Shown piece after piece: positions 35,212 to 45,503 of a DNA stretch of 64,000 nucleotides (positions are counted from its first letter, which is position 1; each line of letters opens with the position of its first letter). Made by a program: the position numbers and the translations under genes. The DNA is from Gemmatimonadota bacterium. GTDB lineage: Bacteria > Gemmatimonadota > Gemmatimonadetes > Longimicrobiales > Gaopeijiaceae. Location of the stretch: NCBI GenBank assembly GCA_022823365.1, contig JAJDXG010000041.1:41268-105267 (forward strand). Reading direction: 5' to 3'. Under the pieces are notes generated by a model, which saw only the letters and a list, made by a program, of their open reading frames with translations, made no database searches and was not told the origin of the DNA.

Positions 35212-36203
35212 GCACCAACGCAGCGGCTTGCCGCCGCGGCGCAATCAGGCACGTAATACACGCGTATTACAGGCGCCTGGCACGCCCCGCCGCGGCCATC
35301 GCGGCCCTTCTCGCGCTGGCATCCTGTTATTCCGGGTCTTCCGTCGAGGAGGCCCGCCTGCTGGCGCTGTCCGACGGGACGGCGGAGGACTGGGGCATCG
35401 TACGCTCGACCCTCGGCCGGGCCTGGGACGAAGATCTGCATCGCCTTCCCCTCGGGGAGACCATGGCGCGCATCGGCGAGACCTTCGTGGGCACGGCGTA
35501 CGTGCCGCAGACCCTTGAAGTGGAGGGCCCCGAGCGCCTGGTCATCAACCTGCGGGAGCTCGACTGCGTCACCTTCGTCGAGAACGTGCTGGCGCTGGGC
35601 CGCTTTGTGCATCTTCACGACTCTACGATGCTCGATGACGAGGAGCGGCTGCGCGCCGAGTACCGGCGGCTGCTCACCGAGATCCGGTATCGGGGCGGCG
35701 AGCTGGAGGGCTATCCGAGCCGGCTGCACTACTTCTCCGAGTGGATCGCCGACAACGAGGCGCGCGGGCTGATGCGGGACATTTCCCGCGAACTGGGCGG
35801 GATGGCCGACGACACCCCGATCGACTTCATGTCGACGCACCCGGACGCCTACCGGCAGCTCTCCGAGCCGGGCGCGGTCGACGAGATCGCGCGCACGGAG
35901 GCGCGGCTGAGCGCGCGGCCCCGCTACTTCATCGGCGAGGGCGACATCGAGAACGCGGCTCCGGGTATCGCCGACGGCGACATCATCGCGGCCACGTCCA
36001 CCGTGGCTGGCCTCGACATCGCGCACACCGGGCTGGCGCTGGTGCGGGACGGCGGCGTGTTTCTGCTCCACGCTCCCCTGGTCGGGTCCGCGGTCCAGAT
36101 CAGCGAGGTTCCGCTCTCCGCGCGTGTCCAGCGCATCGGAGGGCAGGACGGGATCATGGTGGCTCGACCCCTGGAGCCGGGCGCCGCCGCCGGAGATCGC
36201 TGA
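35208..36203 (+). CDS. DUF1460 amidase-like lipoprotein
   Basis: 331 aa. The N-terminus has a membrane segment ending in a lipobox-like ALASC, so export is likely. The family core is an NlpC/P60-related cysteine peptidase fold with the catalytic Cys in LRELDCVTFVENVLAL and a His in GLDIAHTGLAL. DUF1460 members are called N-acetylmuramoyl-L-alanine amidase-like. It is an odd neighbour: it sits between the Mo and FAD subunits, overlapping the first by ATGA and abutting the second with no gap. Confidence 0.75.
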   Translation: MSTNAAACRRGAIRHVIHAYYRRLARPAAAIAALLALASCYSGSSVEEARLLALSDGTAEDWGIVRSTLGRAWDEDLHRLPLGETMARIGETFVGTAYVPQTLEVEGPERLVINLRELDCVTFVENVLALGRFVHLHDSTMLDDEERLRAEYRRLLTEIRYRGGELEGYPSRLHYFSEWIADNEARGLMRDISRELGGMADDTPIDFMSTHPDAYRQLSEPGAVDEIARTEARLSARPRYFIGEGDIENAAPGIADGDIIAATSTVAGLDIAHTGLALVRDGGVFLLHAPLVGSAVQISEVPLSARVQRIGGQDGIMVARPLEPGAAAGDR

Positions 36204-37205
36204 ATGCTGCGCCTGCCCCCGTTCCGGTACCACCGGCCCCGCACCATCGACGAAGCCGTGGGGCTGCTGGACCGATGGGGGAGCCGGGCGCTCCCGGTCT
36301 CGGGGGGCACGGACCTCATCCCCAACATGAAGCATCGGCTCTTCACCCCCGACCACCTTGTCTCGCTCAGGCAGATCCCCGGCATGAGAGGGTTCCGGCG
36401 CGACGGCAGCGCACTGATGATCGGCGGGGCGGAGACGCTGGCCTCGGTGGCGCGCCATCCAGAGGTGCTGCGCCGGTTCCCGTCGCTGGCCGCGGCCGCC
36501 GGGCAGGTGGCGGGGCCGCAGTTGCGCAACATGGGGACCCTCGGAGGCAACATCTGCCTGGACACCCGCTGCACGTATTACAACCAGACGGAGTTCTGGC
36601 GCGATGCCCTGGGGTACTGCCTGAAGAAGGATGGGGATGTGTGCCACGTCACCCGCGTGGGGAAGAAGTGCGTGGCCGCGCATTCGGCCGATACCCCGCC
36701 CGTGCTCATGACGCTGGGCGCGACCATCGAACTGGCCGGACCGGAGGGGCGCCGGGAAGTGGGCCTGAACGACTTCTTCCTGGCGGACGGCATCTGGAAC
36801 AGCCGCAGGAAGCCGGGGGAGATCGTGACCCGGGTGCGCATTCCCTTCGCCTCGCGCGACAGCCGCGCGGCGTACACCAAGCTGCGCCAGCGCCGCTCCA
36901 TCGACTTCCCGCTGCTGTCCGTGGCCGTCTCTGCCGACTTCCAGCGCTCCGCGCGAGTCTGCCAGATCATGGGCGTGGTGACCGCCCTGGGCGCCCGCCC
37001 GCGGCTGCTGACCGGATGGGCGCGAATCGCGCTGGGCCGCACGCTCTCCACCGACGTGATCGAGGCGCTCGCCGAGCGGGCCCACCGCCAGTGCCATCCG
37101 CTGGAAAACGCGATCGTCGATGCGGACTGGCGCCGGGCGATGGTGCCGGTGCAGGTTCGTCTGGCGCTGGAGGCGTTGCGGCCCTCAGCCGCGCGTGCTT
37201 CGTAG
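36204..37205 (+). CDS. Molybdenum hydroxylase, FAD subunit with extra [4Fe-4S] loop (HcrB-like)
   Basis: A 333-aa CO-dehydrogenase-type flavoprotein. FAD contacts are PVSGGTDLIPNMKH (31-44) and GTLGGNICLD (111-120). After these comes an insertion with Cys123, Cys139, Cys147 and Cys156 (TRCTYYNQTEFWR, GYCLKKDGDVC, GKKCVAAHSADTPP). This is the loop that holds an additional [4Fe-4S] cluster in 4-hydroxybenzoyl-CoA reductase beta subunits; the Cys spacings (16, 8, 9) equal those I recall for Thauera HcrB. Ordinary xanthine dehydrogenases lack it. Confidence 0.87.
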   Translation: MLRLPPFRYHRPRTIDEAVGLLDRWGSRALPVSGGTDLIPNMKHRLFTPDHLVSLRQIPGMRGFRRDGSALMIGGAETLASVARHPEVLRRFPSLAAAAGQVAGPQLRNMGTLGGNICLDTRCTYYNQTEFWRDALGYCLKKDGDVCHVTRVGKKCVAAHSADTPPVLMTLGATIELAGPEGRREVGLNDFFLADGIWNSRRKPGEIVTRVRIPFASRDSRAAYTKLRQRRSIDFPLLSVAVSADFQRSARVCQIMGVVTALGARPRLLTGWARIALGRTLSTDVIEALAERAHRQCHPLENAIVDADWRRAMVPVQVRLALEALRPSAARAS

Positions 37206-37250
37206 GGCCCGCCACCCCCCCAATCGCATCCGACCAACCTCGAGCCAGCC

Positions 37251-38495
37251 ATGCGCGCCGTCCGCTTCCACGTTTCCATCCCCGGGTACCTGATCGCCAA
37301 GTCCCTTGGCCGGGTGACCGACTGGGCGCTGTTCGGAGCCGCCGGTGGCGTCAAGCTGGAGGAGCTTCCCGTCCCCGCGCTGCCGGGGCCGTCGTGGGTG
37401 GGGCTTGAGGTTCTGCAGTGCGGCATCTGCGGCTCCGACATCAGCAACGTGAGCTACGCCGCCAGCCCGTCGATGGAACCCTTCGGTTCCTTCCCGGCGG
37501 TGCTCGGGCACGAGATTCTGGCGCGGGTGGTGGAGATCGGACCACGGGTGCGGAGGGTCGAGGTGGGGCAGCGGGTGGTGGTGGACCCGATGATCTCGTG
37601 CACAACGCGCGGCTTTGGGGCTCGGGACCACTGCCGGTCGTGCGACGCGGGGCTCCATTCCACGTGCGAGCGGGCGGGGGAGGAGGGCGCGCCGCGAGAG
37701 GACGGCAGTTGTCTGGGGCGCGGGCTCACCATCGGCTACCACGGCGAGCTGCCGGGGGGCTGGGGGGAGCGCATGGTGGCGCACGAGAGCCAGTTGTTCG
37801 TGGTTCCGGACGCCATCCCCGACCGCCGCGCGGTGCTGACCGAACCGGTCTCGATCGGGCTGCACGGCGCGCTCCGCAGCCCTCCGCACCCGGACGAGCC
37901 CGTGCTGGTGATCGGCAGCGGTCCCATCGCGCTGGGCACTATCTGGGCGTTGCGCGCGCTGGGCTTCGACGGGTTCCTGCTGGGCCAGACCAAGCGCCCG
38001 CACGAAGCGGAGCTGGCGCGGGCGTTCGGCGCCTCCGACGTGGTGTCACCGGGCTTCGAGGCCCGCAACGCGCTCGTGGATACCGGGGCCGTGGCCTATC
38101 AGCCCATCGTGGGCCCGGAGGTCTTCGAGCGCGGGGGGTTCCCGCTGATCTTCGATTGCGTGGGCAGCGAGGGAAGCCTGGCCCAGGCGTTGAGCTTCGC
38201 CTCGCCGCGGGGACGGGTGGTGATGCTGGGGTGCGCAGGCCAAACCCGGCTCGACCTCACCTGGATGTGGGCCCGGGAGCTCGAGTTGAAGGGACACGTG
38301 GGCTACGGGCGAGAGAGATGGAGGGGCGGGCACAGCCACACCATGGCGATCGCGCACGAGCTGATGGAGGAGACGGGCACGCTGCTGGAGAAGATGGTGA
38401 CCCACGTCTTCCCGCTGCGGCAATTCCGCACCGCGCTGGGCGCCGCCGCCAACCATCGCGCGAGCGGGGCGGTGAAGGTGTTGCTGGAGCCCTGA
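37251..38495 (+). CDS. Zinc-dependent alcohol dehydrogenase family protein
   Basis: A 414-aa MDR-superfamily dehydrogenase. Catalytic zinc ligands lie in QCGICGSDISN and LGHEILARVVE. A structural zinc lobe is likely (CTTRGFGARDHCRSC, STCE). The Rossmann motif is VLVIGSGPIALG. It follows the hydroxylase operon by 45 bp on the same strand, so it may act on the same compound class. The N-terminal VSIPGYLIAKSLG extension is somewhat longer than usual. Confidence 0.82.
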   Translation: MRAVRFHVSIPGYLIAKSLGRVTDWALFGAAGGVKLEELPVPALPGPSWVGLEVLQCGICGSDISNVSYAASPSMEPFGSFPAVLGHEILARVVEIGPRVRRVEVGQRVVVDPMISCTTRGFGARDHCRSCDAGLHSTCERAGEEGAPREDGSCLGRGLTIGYHGELPGGWGERMVAHESQLFVVPDAIPDRRAVLTEPVSIGLHGALRSPPHPDEPVLVIGSGPIALGTIWALRALGFDGFLLGQTKRPHEAELARAFGASDVVSPGFEARNALVDTGAVAYQPIVGPEVFERGGFPLIFDCVGSEGSLAQALSFASPRGRVVMLGCAGQTRLDLTWMWARELELKGHVGYGRERWRGGHSHTMAIAHELMEETGTLLEKMVTHVFPLRQFRTALGAAANHRASGAVKVLLEP

Positions 38496-38539
38496 GGCTC
38501 GGCGACCGGGGCCCCGGAAAGATCGGGGCGGTATCCCTC

Positions 38540-39007
38540 TCAGCCGCCGGCCGGGCCGTCTGCCTGACTCCGTACCCGCTTCGCGGCCTCCTGCAGCGCG
38601 TCGAAGCCGAGCAGGGCGCACTTGATGCGCACCGGGAACTTGCTCACCCCCTGAAGCGCGCGCAGTTCGCCGAGTTTTCTGTCGCGGGCGGCTTCCCTGC
38701 TCCCGTGCATCATCTCGGTGAAGCGCGCGGCGAGCGCCAGGGCCTCGTCGAGGGTCTTCCCCTTCAGGCGCACGGTCATCATCGAGACCGAGGCCTGGGA
38801 GATGGAGCAGCCCTGGCCGATGAACGTGGCGGCCTGTACGCGCTCCTCGCCATCCAGTTGCAGGTGCAGGCGGATTTCGTCGCCGCAGACGGGGTTCGCC
38901 ATGTGCACTTCGACCGTGGCTCCCGGGAGCACGCCCTTGTTCCGCGGCTTGCGGTAGTGCTCGAGGATGAGCTGCTGGTAGAGCGAACTCAGGGCGATTT
39001 CGGTCAT
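38540..39007 (-). CDS. sufU: Iron-sulfur cluster assembly protein SufU
   Basis: A 155-aa SufU-type zinc protein that accepts sulfur from SufS. Conserved Cys in NPVCGDEIRL, GQGCSISQAS and PVRIKCALLG, with the SufU-specific insertion between the last two. Last gene of the suf operon, 25 bp after sufS. Confidence 0.93.
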   Translation of the reverse strand: MTEIALSSLYQQLILEHYRKPRNKGVLPGATVEVHMANPVCGDEIRLHLQLDGEERVQAATFIGQGCSISQASVSMMTVRLKGKTLDEALALAARFTEMMHGSREAARDRKLGELRALQGVSKFPVRIKCALLGFDALQEAAKRVRSQADGPAGG

Positions 39008-39032
39008 GGTGCGCGTTCCGGGGTCTGTCGCA

Positions 39033-40310
39033 TCAGCCGAAGATGGCCTTCACCCGATCCAGCCCCTCGACGAGCCGGTCCACGTCTTCGGTGTCGTTGT
39101 AGAGGTAGAACGACGCACGGGAGGTGGCGGGCACGCCGAAGTGTTTCATGACCAGTTGCGCGCAGTGGTGGCCCGCCCGCACCGCCACCCCGTCCGCGTC
39201 CAGGATGGTCGCGACGTCGTGGGCGTGGGCACGGTCGAGCAGGAACGACACCACCCCGCAGCGCTCGTCGGCGGGCGGCCCGAAAAGGCGAATGCCGTCG
39301 ACGGCCGCCAGGCGATCGAGCGCGTATTCGAGCACGGTGCGCTCGTGCTCGGCGAGCGCGGCGTGCCCGATGCCGGTGAGGTAGTCGGCGGCGGCCCCCA
39401 TCCCCACCGCGCCGGCCACGTTGGGGGTGCCGGCCTCGAACTTGTGAGGCACGTCGGCCCAGGTGCTGTAGTCGCGCTCGACCACCGAGATCATCTCGCC
39501 GCCGCCCTGGTACGGCTCCATCTGCTCGAGCAGCTCGCGCCGTGCCCACAGCGCGCCGATCCCGGTGGGCCCGCACATCTTGTGGCCCGAGGCGGCGTAG
39601 AAGTCGCACCCGAGCGCCGCCACGTCGATGGGCAGGTGGGGGGCGCCCTGGGCGCCGTCCACCAGCAGGAGGGCGCCGGCGGCGTGCACCTGCTCGGCGA
39701 TCTCCGCAACCGGGTTGACCGTGCCCAGCGCGTTGGACACGTGGGAGAGCGCCACCATGCGGGTGCGCGGCGAGAGCAGTTCCGGCAGCCGGTCGAGCCG
39801 GAGCCGGCCCTCGTCGTCGAGCTCCAGGTAGCGCAGGCGGGCGCCGGCGCGGGCGGCAGCGAGCTGCCAGGGCACGAGGTTGGAGTGGTGCTCCTGGGTG
39901 GAGAGCACGATCTCGTCGCCCTCGCCGAGAAAGGTGTGGCTCCAGGCGCTCGCCACCAGGTTGATCGCCTCGGTGGTGCCGCGCGTCCAGACGACCTCTG
40001 CGGGGTCGGCGGCGCCCAGGAAGCGGGCCACCTTGCGGCGCGCGCCCTCGTAGGCTTCGGTCGCCCGGCGCGCCAGTTCGTGCATGCCCCGGTGGACGTT
40101 GGCATGGTCGTTCCGGTAGTAGTGCGCGATCGCTTCGATGACCGCGTCGGGCTTCTGGGTGGAGGCGGCGTTGTCCAGGTAGACCAGGGGCTTGCCGCCC
40201 ACCTCCTGCTGCAGGGCCGGGAAGTCGCGCCGGGCCCGGGCGGCGAAGGCGTTCGCGCGCGAACGCCGGTCGCTGGCGCGGGCTCCGGCCGGCGCCGCCG
40301 AGCCGTTCAT
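39033..40310 (-). CDS. sufS: Cysteine desulfurase SufS
   Basis: A 425-aa PLP enzyme that takes sulfur from cysteine. PLP lysine is in ASGHKMCGPTGIGAL and the sulfur-accepting Cys in VRAGHHCAQLVMKHF. The N-terminus reads PALQQEVGGKPLVYLDNAAS. ATG 40308-40310 overlaps the Rieske gene's stop, which fixes the start; upstream in-frame codons are the Rieske gene in another frame. Confidence 0.95.
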   Translation of the reverse strand: MNGSAAPAGARASDRRSRANAFAARARRDFPALQQEVGGKPLVYLDNAASTQKPDAVIEAIAHYYRNDHANVHRGMHELARRATEAYEGARRKVARFLGAADPAEVVWTRGTTEAINLVASAWSHTFLGEGDEIVLSTQEHHSNLVPWQLAAARAGARLRYLELDDEGRLRLDRLPELLSPRTRMVALSHVSNALGTVNPVAEIAEQVHAAGALLLVDGAQGAPHLPIDVAALGCDFYAASGHKMCGPTGIGALWARRELLEQMEPYQGGGEMISVVERDYSTWADVPHKFEAGTPNVAGAVGMGAAADYLTGIGHAALAEHERTVLEYALDRLAAVDGIRLFGPPADERCGVVSFLLDRAHAHDVATILDADGVAVRAGHHCAQLVMKHFGVPATSRASFYLYNDTEDVDRLVEGLDRVKAIFG

Positions 40311-40633
40311 TTTCCCGCCAGCACGAACACCGCCGCGTCCCTCACCTCGGTCGGGTAGGAGCGCACCGGACGGATCGCGGGCAGGCATCTGGCACGCCCG
40401 CTGGCCAGGTCGAAGCGGGCGCCGTGGTACATGCACTCGACCTGGTCGCCGTCCAGGGTCCCGTCGGAAAGAGGATAGTCGGCGTGGGAACAGCGGTCGC
40501 GCAGCGCGTAGAAGGTGCCGTCCACGTTGGCCAGCACCACCGGGGTGTCTCCGGCCATCACCGCGAGCAGGGATCCCGGAGGGCAGGCGTCCACATCCGC
40601 CACGCAGTGCCACTCGGGCTTCTTCCTAAACAC
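40307..40633 (-). CDS. Rieske [2Fe-2S] ferredoxin in the suf operon
   Basis: A 108-aa Rieske protein with ligands in DRCSHADYPLSDG and ECMYHGARFDLASG. Small Rieske ferredoxins like this usually serve oxygenases or nitrite-reductase-type roles. Here it lies between sufD and sufS (11 bp and ATGA overlap), so it may give electrons for cluster assembly. Confidence 0.9.
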   Translation of the reverse strand: MFRKKPEWHCVADVDACPPGSLLAVMAGDTPVVLANVDGTFYALRDRCSHADYPLSDGTLDGDQVECMYHGARFDLASGRARCLPAIRPVRSYPTEVRDAAVFVLAGK

Positions 40634-40644
40634 GAACCTTCGTC

Positions 40645-42009
40645 CTAGTGGGCACGGAGCTTCTCCTCGATGGCGCGCGTCACCTTCTCGGTCACGCTTC
40701 CCGGCGGACGCCGCTGCAGCACGTCCTGCAGGAAGCCCCGCACCACCAGGCGTTCGGCCCGACGGCGGGAGAGTCCGCGGCTCTGCAGGTAGAAGAGGGC
40801 CTCCTCCTCGAGCTGGCCCACCGTGGCCCCGTGCGAGCAGCGGACGTCATCCGCTTCGATCTCGAGGTTGGGCAGCGCATGCGCCGACGCCTCTTCCGAG
40901 AGGAGGAGGTTGCGGTTGGTCTGATAGGCGTCGGTGCGCTGGGCGCCGGGCGAGACCCGGATGATGCCGCGGAACACCGACCCGGACGCGTCGTCGAGCG
41001 CCCCCTTGTAGAGCAGATCGCTGGTGGCGTGGGGTGCCGCGTGGTTCTGGCTGGTGCAGTGGTCGAAATGCTGGTCCTCGCTGCCGAAGTAGAGGCCGAG
41101 GATGTGGCTGTGGGCGCCGGGCGCGGCCAACTCCGAGTTCAGGTCCAGCCGCGCGGTGCTCGCACCCAGGGTCACATGCAGCGAATCCGTGCGCGCGTCA
41201 CGGCCGACCAGCGAGCGGTAGAGGGCCATGTGGAAGGCGCCGAGTCCCATTCTCTGCACGGACGCGTAGTGGGTGGTGCTGTTGTCCCCGGCCACAACCT
41301 CCGTCGCGGACAGGAAGAAGGCCTGCTCGTCGAAGTGCGGCGAGAGGATCTCCTCCACGACGGAAAGCGTGGACCAGTCCTCTCCAATCACCAGGGTGCG
41401 GGTGAAGTAGGCAGCCGCCGGATCGGAAACCCAGCGAGTGATGCGCACGGGCAGGGGAAGAGTCACGTTGCGCGGCACGAAGAGCACCGTGCCGTCGGTC
41501 CAGAGCGCCGCGTTGAGCGCCGAGAACTTGCCCTGGTCCGGCGGGATGGCCCGGGCGGCCAGGTGCTCGCGCAGCAGATCCGGGTGGGCGCGCACCGCCT
41601 CCCTCAGCGAGGCCAGCACCACTCCCTGCGCCGCGGCCTCGGGGGTGAGGTCCGCGTGCACCACCCGGCCGTCGATCTCGACGATGTGCCCGGCGGCGTC
41701 CCAGTCCTCGCGCATGGCCTGGCGCAGCTCGGGAGGCCAGGCGTCGGGCGAGATCGCGCCGGGACCGCGGGCCGCCGGGCTCAGGGCGTCGAGGTCGAGG
41801 GTGCGCGACAGGTCGGTGTAGCGCCACTCCTCGAGCCGGGTCGTGGGGATGGGGGTCCGCTCGTAGGCTTCCCAGGCCCGCCAGCGCCGCTCGGCCAGCC
41901 AGTCCGGCTCGCCGCCGGCCAGGCGCTCCACGGCGGCCGCGTTGATGGTCGCCGTCACTCCTTCCAGCGGCCCCGCGGCGGGAGCCTGCAATGTCGATGT
42001 CCGGGACAT
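40645..42009 (-). CDS. sufD: Fe-S cluster assembly protein SufD
   Basis: A 454-aa scaffold subunit of the SufBC2D complex. Right-handed beta-helix core with the family segments RLDLNSELAAPGAHSHILGL and HFDHCTSQNHAAPHATSD, ending in a helical ERLVVRGFLQDVLQR. Lies 66 bp after sufB. Confidence 0.94.
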   Translation of the reverse strand: MSRTSTLQAPAAGPLEGVTATINAAAVERLAGGEPDWLAERRWRAWEAYERTPIPTTRLEEWRYTDLSRTLDLDALSPAARGPGAISPDAWPPELRQAMREDWDAAGHIVEIDGRVVHADLTPEAAAQGVVLASLREAVRAHPDLLREHLAARAIPPDQGKFSALNAALWTDGTVLFVPRNVTLPLPVRITRWVSDPAAAYFTRTLVIGEDWSTLSVVEEILSPHFDEQAFFLSATEVVAGDNSTTHYASVQRMGLGAFHMALYRSLVGRDARTDSLHVTLGASTARLDLNSELAAPGAHSHILGLYFGSEDQHFDHCTSQNHAAPHATSDLLYKGALDDASGSVFRGIIRVSPGAQRTDAYQTNRNLLLSEEASAHALPNLEIEADDVRCSHGATVGQLEEEALFYLQSRGLSRRRAERLVVRGFLQDVLQRRPPGSVTEKVTRAIEEKLRAH

Positions 42010-42075
42010 GCCGTCGCTTTTATGCTCAACGCCCGCGGGCGGGCGCGGATGTGCGTGTGATCGTGCCGGTCCTCG

Positions 42076-43491
42076 TTATCCGACGGACCCTTCCATCTCC
42101 AGCTCGATCAGCCGGTTCAGCTCCACGGCGTACTCCAGCGGCAGCTGGCGGGCGATGGGCTCGATGAAGCCGCGCACGATCAGCGCCATGGCTTCCTCTT
42201 CCGGCATCCCCCGGCTCATCAGGTAGAAGAGCTGCTCCTCCCCCACCTTGGAGACCCGGGCTTCGTGCCCGACCGTCGACTGGTTCTCGTCGATCTCGAT
42301 GTAGGGGTAGGTGTCGGTGCGCGCCGCCTCGTCGATGAGCAGGGCGTCGCACTCCACGTTCGACTTGGCGTCCGTGGATCCCTCGTAGACCTTGCACAGG
42401 CCCCGGTAGCTCGCCCGTCCGCTGCCCTTGGAGATGGACTTCGAGACGATGGAGGAGCTGGTGCGGGGCGCGGCGTGGATGACCTTGCCGCCGGTGTCCT
42501 GATGCTGGCCGTTGCCGGCGTAGGCGATCGAAAGAATCGAACCGTGCGCCCTCTCGCCCACCAGGAAGCACGACGGGTACTTCATGGTGAGCTTGGAGCC
42601 GAGGTTGCCGTCCAGCCACTCCATGGTCGCGTTCTCGTGCACCAGCGAACGCTGGGTCACGAGGTTGTACATGTTGTTGGACCAGTTCTGGATGGTGGTG
42701 TAGCGGAAGTGCGCACCCGGCTTGACCACGATCTCGATCACGCCGGAATGGAAGGACTCGGTCGAGTAGACGGGGGCGGTGCATCCCTCGATGTAGTGCG
42801 CGCGCGAGCCCTCGTCGGCGATGATGAGGGTGCGCTCGAACTGCCCCATCTGCTCCTGGTTCACCCGGAAGTACGCCTGCAGCGGGGTCTCGAGTTCGAC
42901 GCCGGGCGGGATGTAGACGAATGATCCCCCCGACCACACGGCCGAGTTCATGGCCGCGAACTTGTTGTCGCCGGGCGGCACCACGGTGGCGAAGTGCTCG
43001 CGGAAGAGTTCCGGGTGGTTGCGCAGACCGTCCTCGATGGAATCGAAGATGACGCCCTGGGCCTCCCACTCCTCCTTCAGGGAATGGTAGACCATCTCCG
43101 ACTCGTACTGAGCGCCGACCCCGGCCAGGATCTCGCGCTCGGCCTCGGGGATCCCCAGGCGGTCGAAGGTCTCCTTGATGTTCGCGGGGACATCGTCCCA
43201 CGAGCGTTCCATGCGCTCCTGCGGGCGCACGTAGAAGAAGATGTCGCTCAGCACCGATTCCAGCTGCGAGAGGTCGCCGCCCCAGGTGGGCATCGGCTTG
43301 GCGTTGTAGATGTCGAGTGACTTGAGGCGGAAGTCGAGCATCCACTGCGGTTCGCCCTTCTGCGCCGAGATCTCGCGCACGACCTTCTCGTTCAGGCCGC
43401 GTCCGCTGCGGAAGACGGGTTCGTCCTCGGTGATGAAATGGTACTTGTAGTCGTCGAGCCCGATGTCTTGTACGGCTTCGTTGGTGGGCAT
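42076..43491 (-). CDS. sufB: Fe-S cluster assembly protein SufB
   Basis: A 471-aa scaffold. Conserved SufB stretches include [36 protein letters not shown] and [19 protein letters not shown]. The C-terminus [21 protein letters not shown] is diagnostic. It lies 28 bp after sufC. Confidence 0.96.
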   Translation of the reverse strand: MPTNEAVQDIGLDDYKYHFITEDEPVFRSGRGLNEKVVREISAQKGEPQWMLDFRLKSLDIYNAKPMPTWGGDLSQLESVLSDIFFYVRPQERMERSWDDVPANIKETFDRLGIPEAEREILAGVGAQYESEMVYHSLKEEWEAQGVIFDSIEDGLRNHPELFREHFATVVPPGDNKFAAMNSAVWSGGSFVYIPPGVELETPLQAYFRVNQEQMGQFERTLIIADEGSRAHYIEGCTAPVYSTESFHSGVIEIVVKPGAHFRYTTIQNWSNNMYNLVTQRSLVHENATMEWLDGNLGSKLTMKYPSCFLVGERAHGSILSIAYAGNGQHQDTGGKVIHAAPRTSSSIVSKSISKGSGRASYRGLCKVYEGSTDAKSNVECDALLIDEAARTDTYPYIEIDENQSTVGHEARVSKVGEEQLFYLMSRGMPEEEAMALIVRGFIEPIARQLPLEYAVELNRLIELEMEGSVG

Positions 43492-43519
43492 TATGGACCT
43501 CGCGGGTTGGCCGTCCCGC

Positions 43520-44305
<786 letters not shown>

Positions 44306-44371
44306 TGCTGTCGGTCAGGAGGGATTCCGGGCCGCGCAGATGCGGAAGCACGGCGGTGGCAGAGATGACTG

Positions 44372-44392
44372 GGGGCTCCGTCCGGGAGCCCC
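44372..44392 (-). promoter_or_regulatory. Stable leader hairpin upstream of sufC
   Basis: Perfect 8-bp stem GGGGCTCC/GGAGCCCC with a five-base loop, within the suf leader about 67-87 bases before the sufC start. There is no U-tract on either strand, so this is not a classic terminator. It may stabilise the mRNA or bind a regulator. Confidence 0.55.
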
Positions 44393-44422
44393 TGTAATCA
44401 AGAATGATTCTCCGTTTCAAGG

Positions 44423-44451
44423 AATCTAGAATTGGGCGTCCCAAGGGTCAA
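44423..44451 (-). promoter_or_regulatory. suf operon promoter
   Basis: Leftward TTGACC (44446-44451), a 17-base spacer and TAGATT (44423-44428) form a strong sigma70 promoter. It begins 16 bases after the stop of the upstream TPR gene, giving suf an independent start near 44416. Confidence 0.7.
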
Positions 44452-44466
44452 GCAATCCATGCCGGA

Positions 44467-45465
44467 TCAGCCGGCATCCAGGCGCGCGATCTCGGCTTCC
44501 GCGGCGATGTAGCCGAACCCGGCCCAGCCCGAGCCCTCGAGTATGCGCCGGTACATCTCCCGCGCCTGCTCCTCGCGCCCGTTGTAGAGGTGCCAGGTCG
44601 CGACCCCGTAGGCGATAGCCACGCCGGACGGATCCTCCCGCTCGGGGTCCCACAATTCGTCGGCTTCGATCTCGCCCTTGTACATCAGCAGGAGCTGGTG
44701 GTAGGAGGTGTTCTCGATGACGTCGAGGTCGGCGGTCACGGGCTCGAGGACGGCCGCCGCCTCGTCGTCGCGTCCCAGGCGGCGGAGCGCCATGTACCAC
44801 CAGTGCGAGATCGCGACCAGCTGGTCGGGGTTGGTGGTGACGGCGATGTAGTCCTCGTACGCCGGGACAGCGGCTTCGAAGTCGCCCTTCAGGTAGTGCG
44901 CCAGCGCCAGATGGTAGTGGATGTTGGACTGGAGGGTGCTGGTGGGGATGCCGCGCGCGTTGGGCTGGCCGTCCGGCTCGACCTCGTCGGGCTCGCCTTC
45001 CTCCAGGGAGGCCGCATGCGAGAGGTCGTCGATGGCACGGTCGAATTCGCGCACGCTGATCCAGCGATGCCCCCGGTGCCGATACATGCGGGCGTCCCCG
45101 GGATGCTTGTCGATCCCCTCGCTGAACACGTCGATGGCCTCGCGATAGAGCCCCGTGTAGCCGATGCGGCGGCCCAGCCAGATGATGGCGTCGGCATCGT
45201 CCGGATCGGCGTCATAGTCGGCGCGGGCCACATCGATGTCTTCCTCCTGCTGCGCCGCGATGTCGGGCGGAGCCGGGTTGGGATACAGGGGCTCGCCGAG
45301 GAGGGAGAAGGCCTGGGCGCCTTCGGGGAGCGCGTGGTCCGCTACGCTCGCTGCGGACTCGTCGGCGGGGCCGTTTCCGGGGGCCGGGGCGTCTCCGGTG
45401 CAGGCAGCGAGGGCGAGCGCCGGGAGGAGGACAGTGGAGGCGGCAAGGTGTCGATGGTGCTTCAT
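44467..45465 (-). CDS. TPR-repeat lipoprotein
   Basis: A 332-aa exported lipoprotein (lipobox ALALAAC). Tetratricopeptide repeats run through most of the chain, for example DADAIIWLGRRIGYTGLYRE, MYRHRGHRWISVREFDRAID and HYHLALAHYLKGDFEAAVPA. Ligand or partner unknown. It follows the class V aminotransferase by 38 bp and is probably the last gene of an amidohydrolase-aminotransferase-TPR unit. Confidence 0.78.
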   Translation of the reverse strand: MKHHRHLAASTVLLPALALAACTGDAPAPGNGPADESAASVADHALPEGAQAFSLLGEPLYPNPAPPDIAAQQEEDIDVARADYDADPDDADAIIWLGRRIGYTGLYREAIDVFSEGIDKHPGDARMYRHRGHRWISVREFDRAIDDLSHAASLEEGEPDEVEPDGQPNARGIPTSTLQSNIHYHLALAHYLKGDFEAAVPAYEDYIAVTTNPDQLVAISHWWYMALRRLGRDDEAAAVLEPVTADLDVIENTSYHQLLLMYKGEIEADELWDPEREDPSGVAIAYGVATWHLYNGREEQAREMYRRILEGSGWAGFGYIAAEAEIARLDAG

Positions 45466-45503
45466 CGTGCTTTTCCTGGCGATGATGATGAGGTGGTGTC
45501 GAA

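Noticed and set aside
32647..35244. 865-codon open frame antisense to the molybdopterin subunit
   Set aside because: The sense strand has all family motifs; the antisense product is a low-complexity GC artefact.
44372..44392. Hairpin as intrinsic terminator of the TPR gene
   Set aside because: No U-tract follows it and the suf promoter lies between it and the TPR gene.
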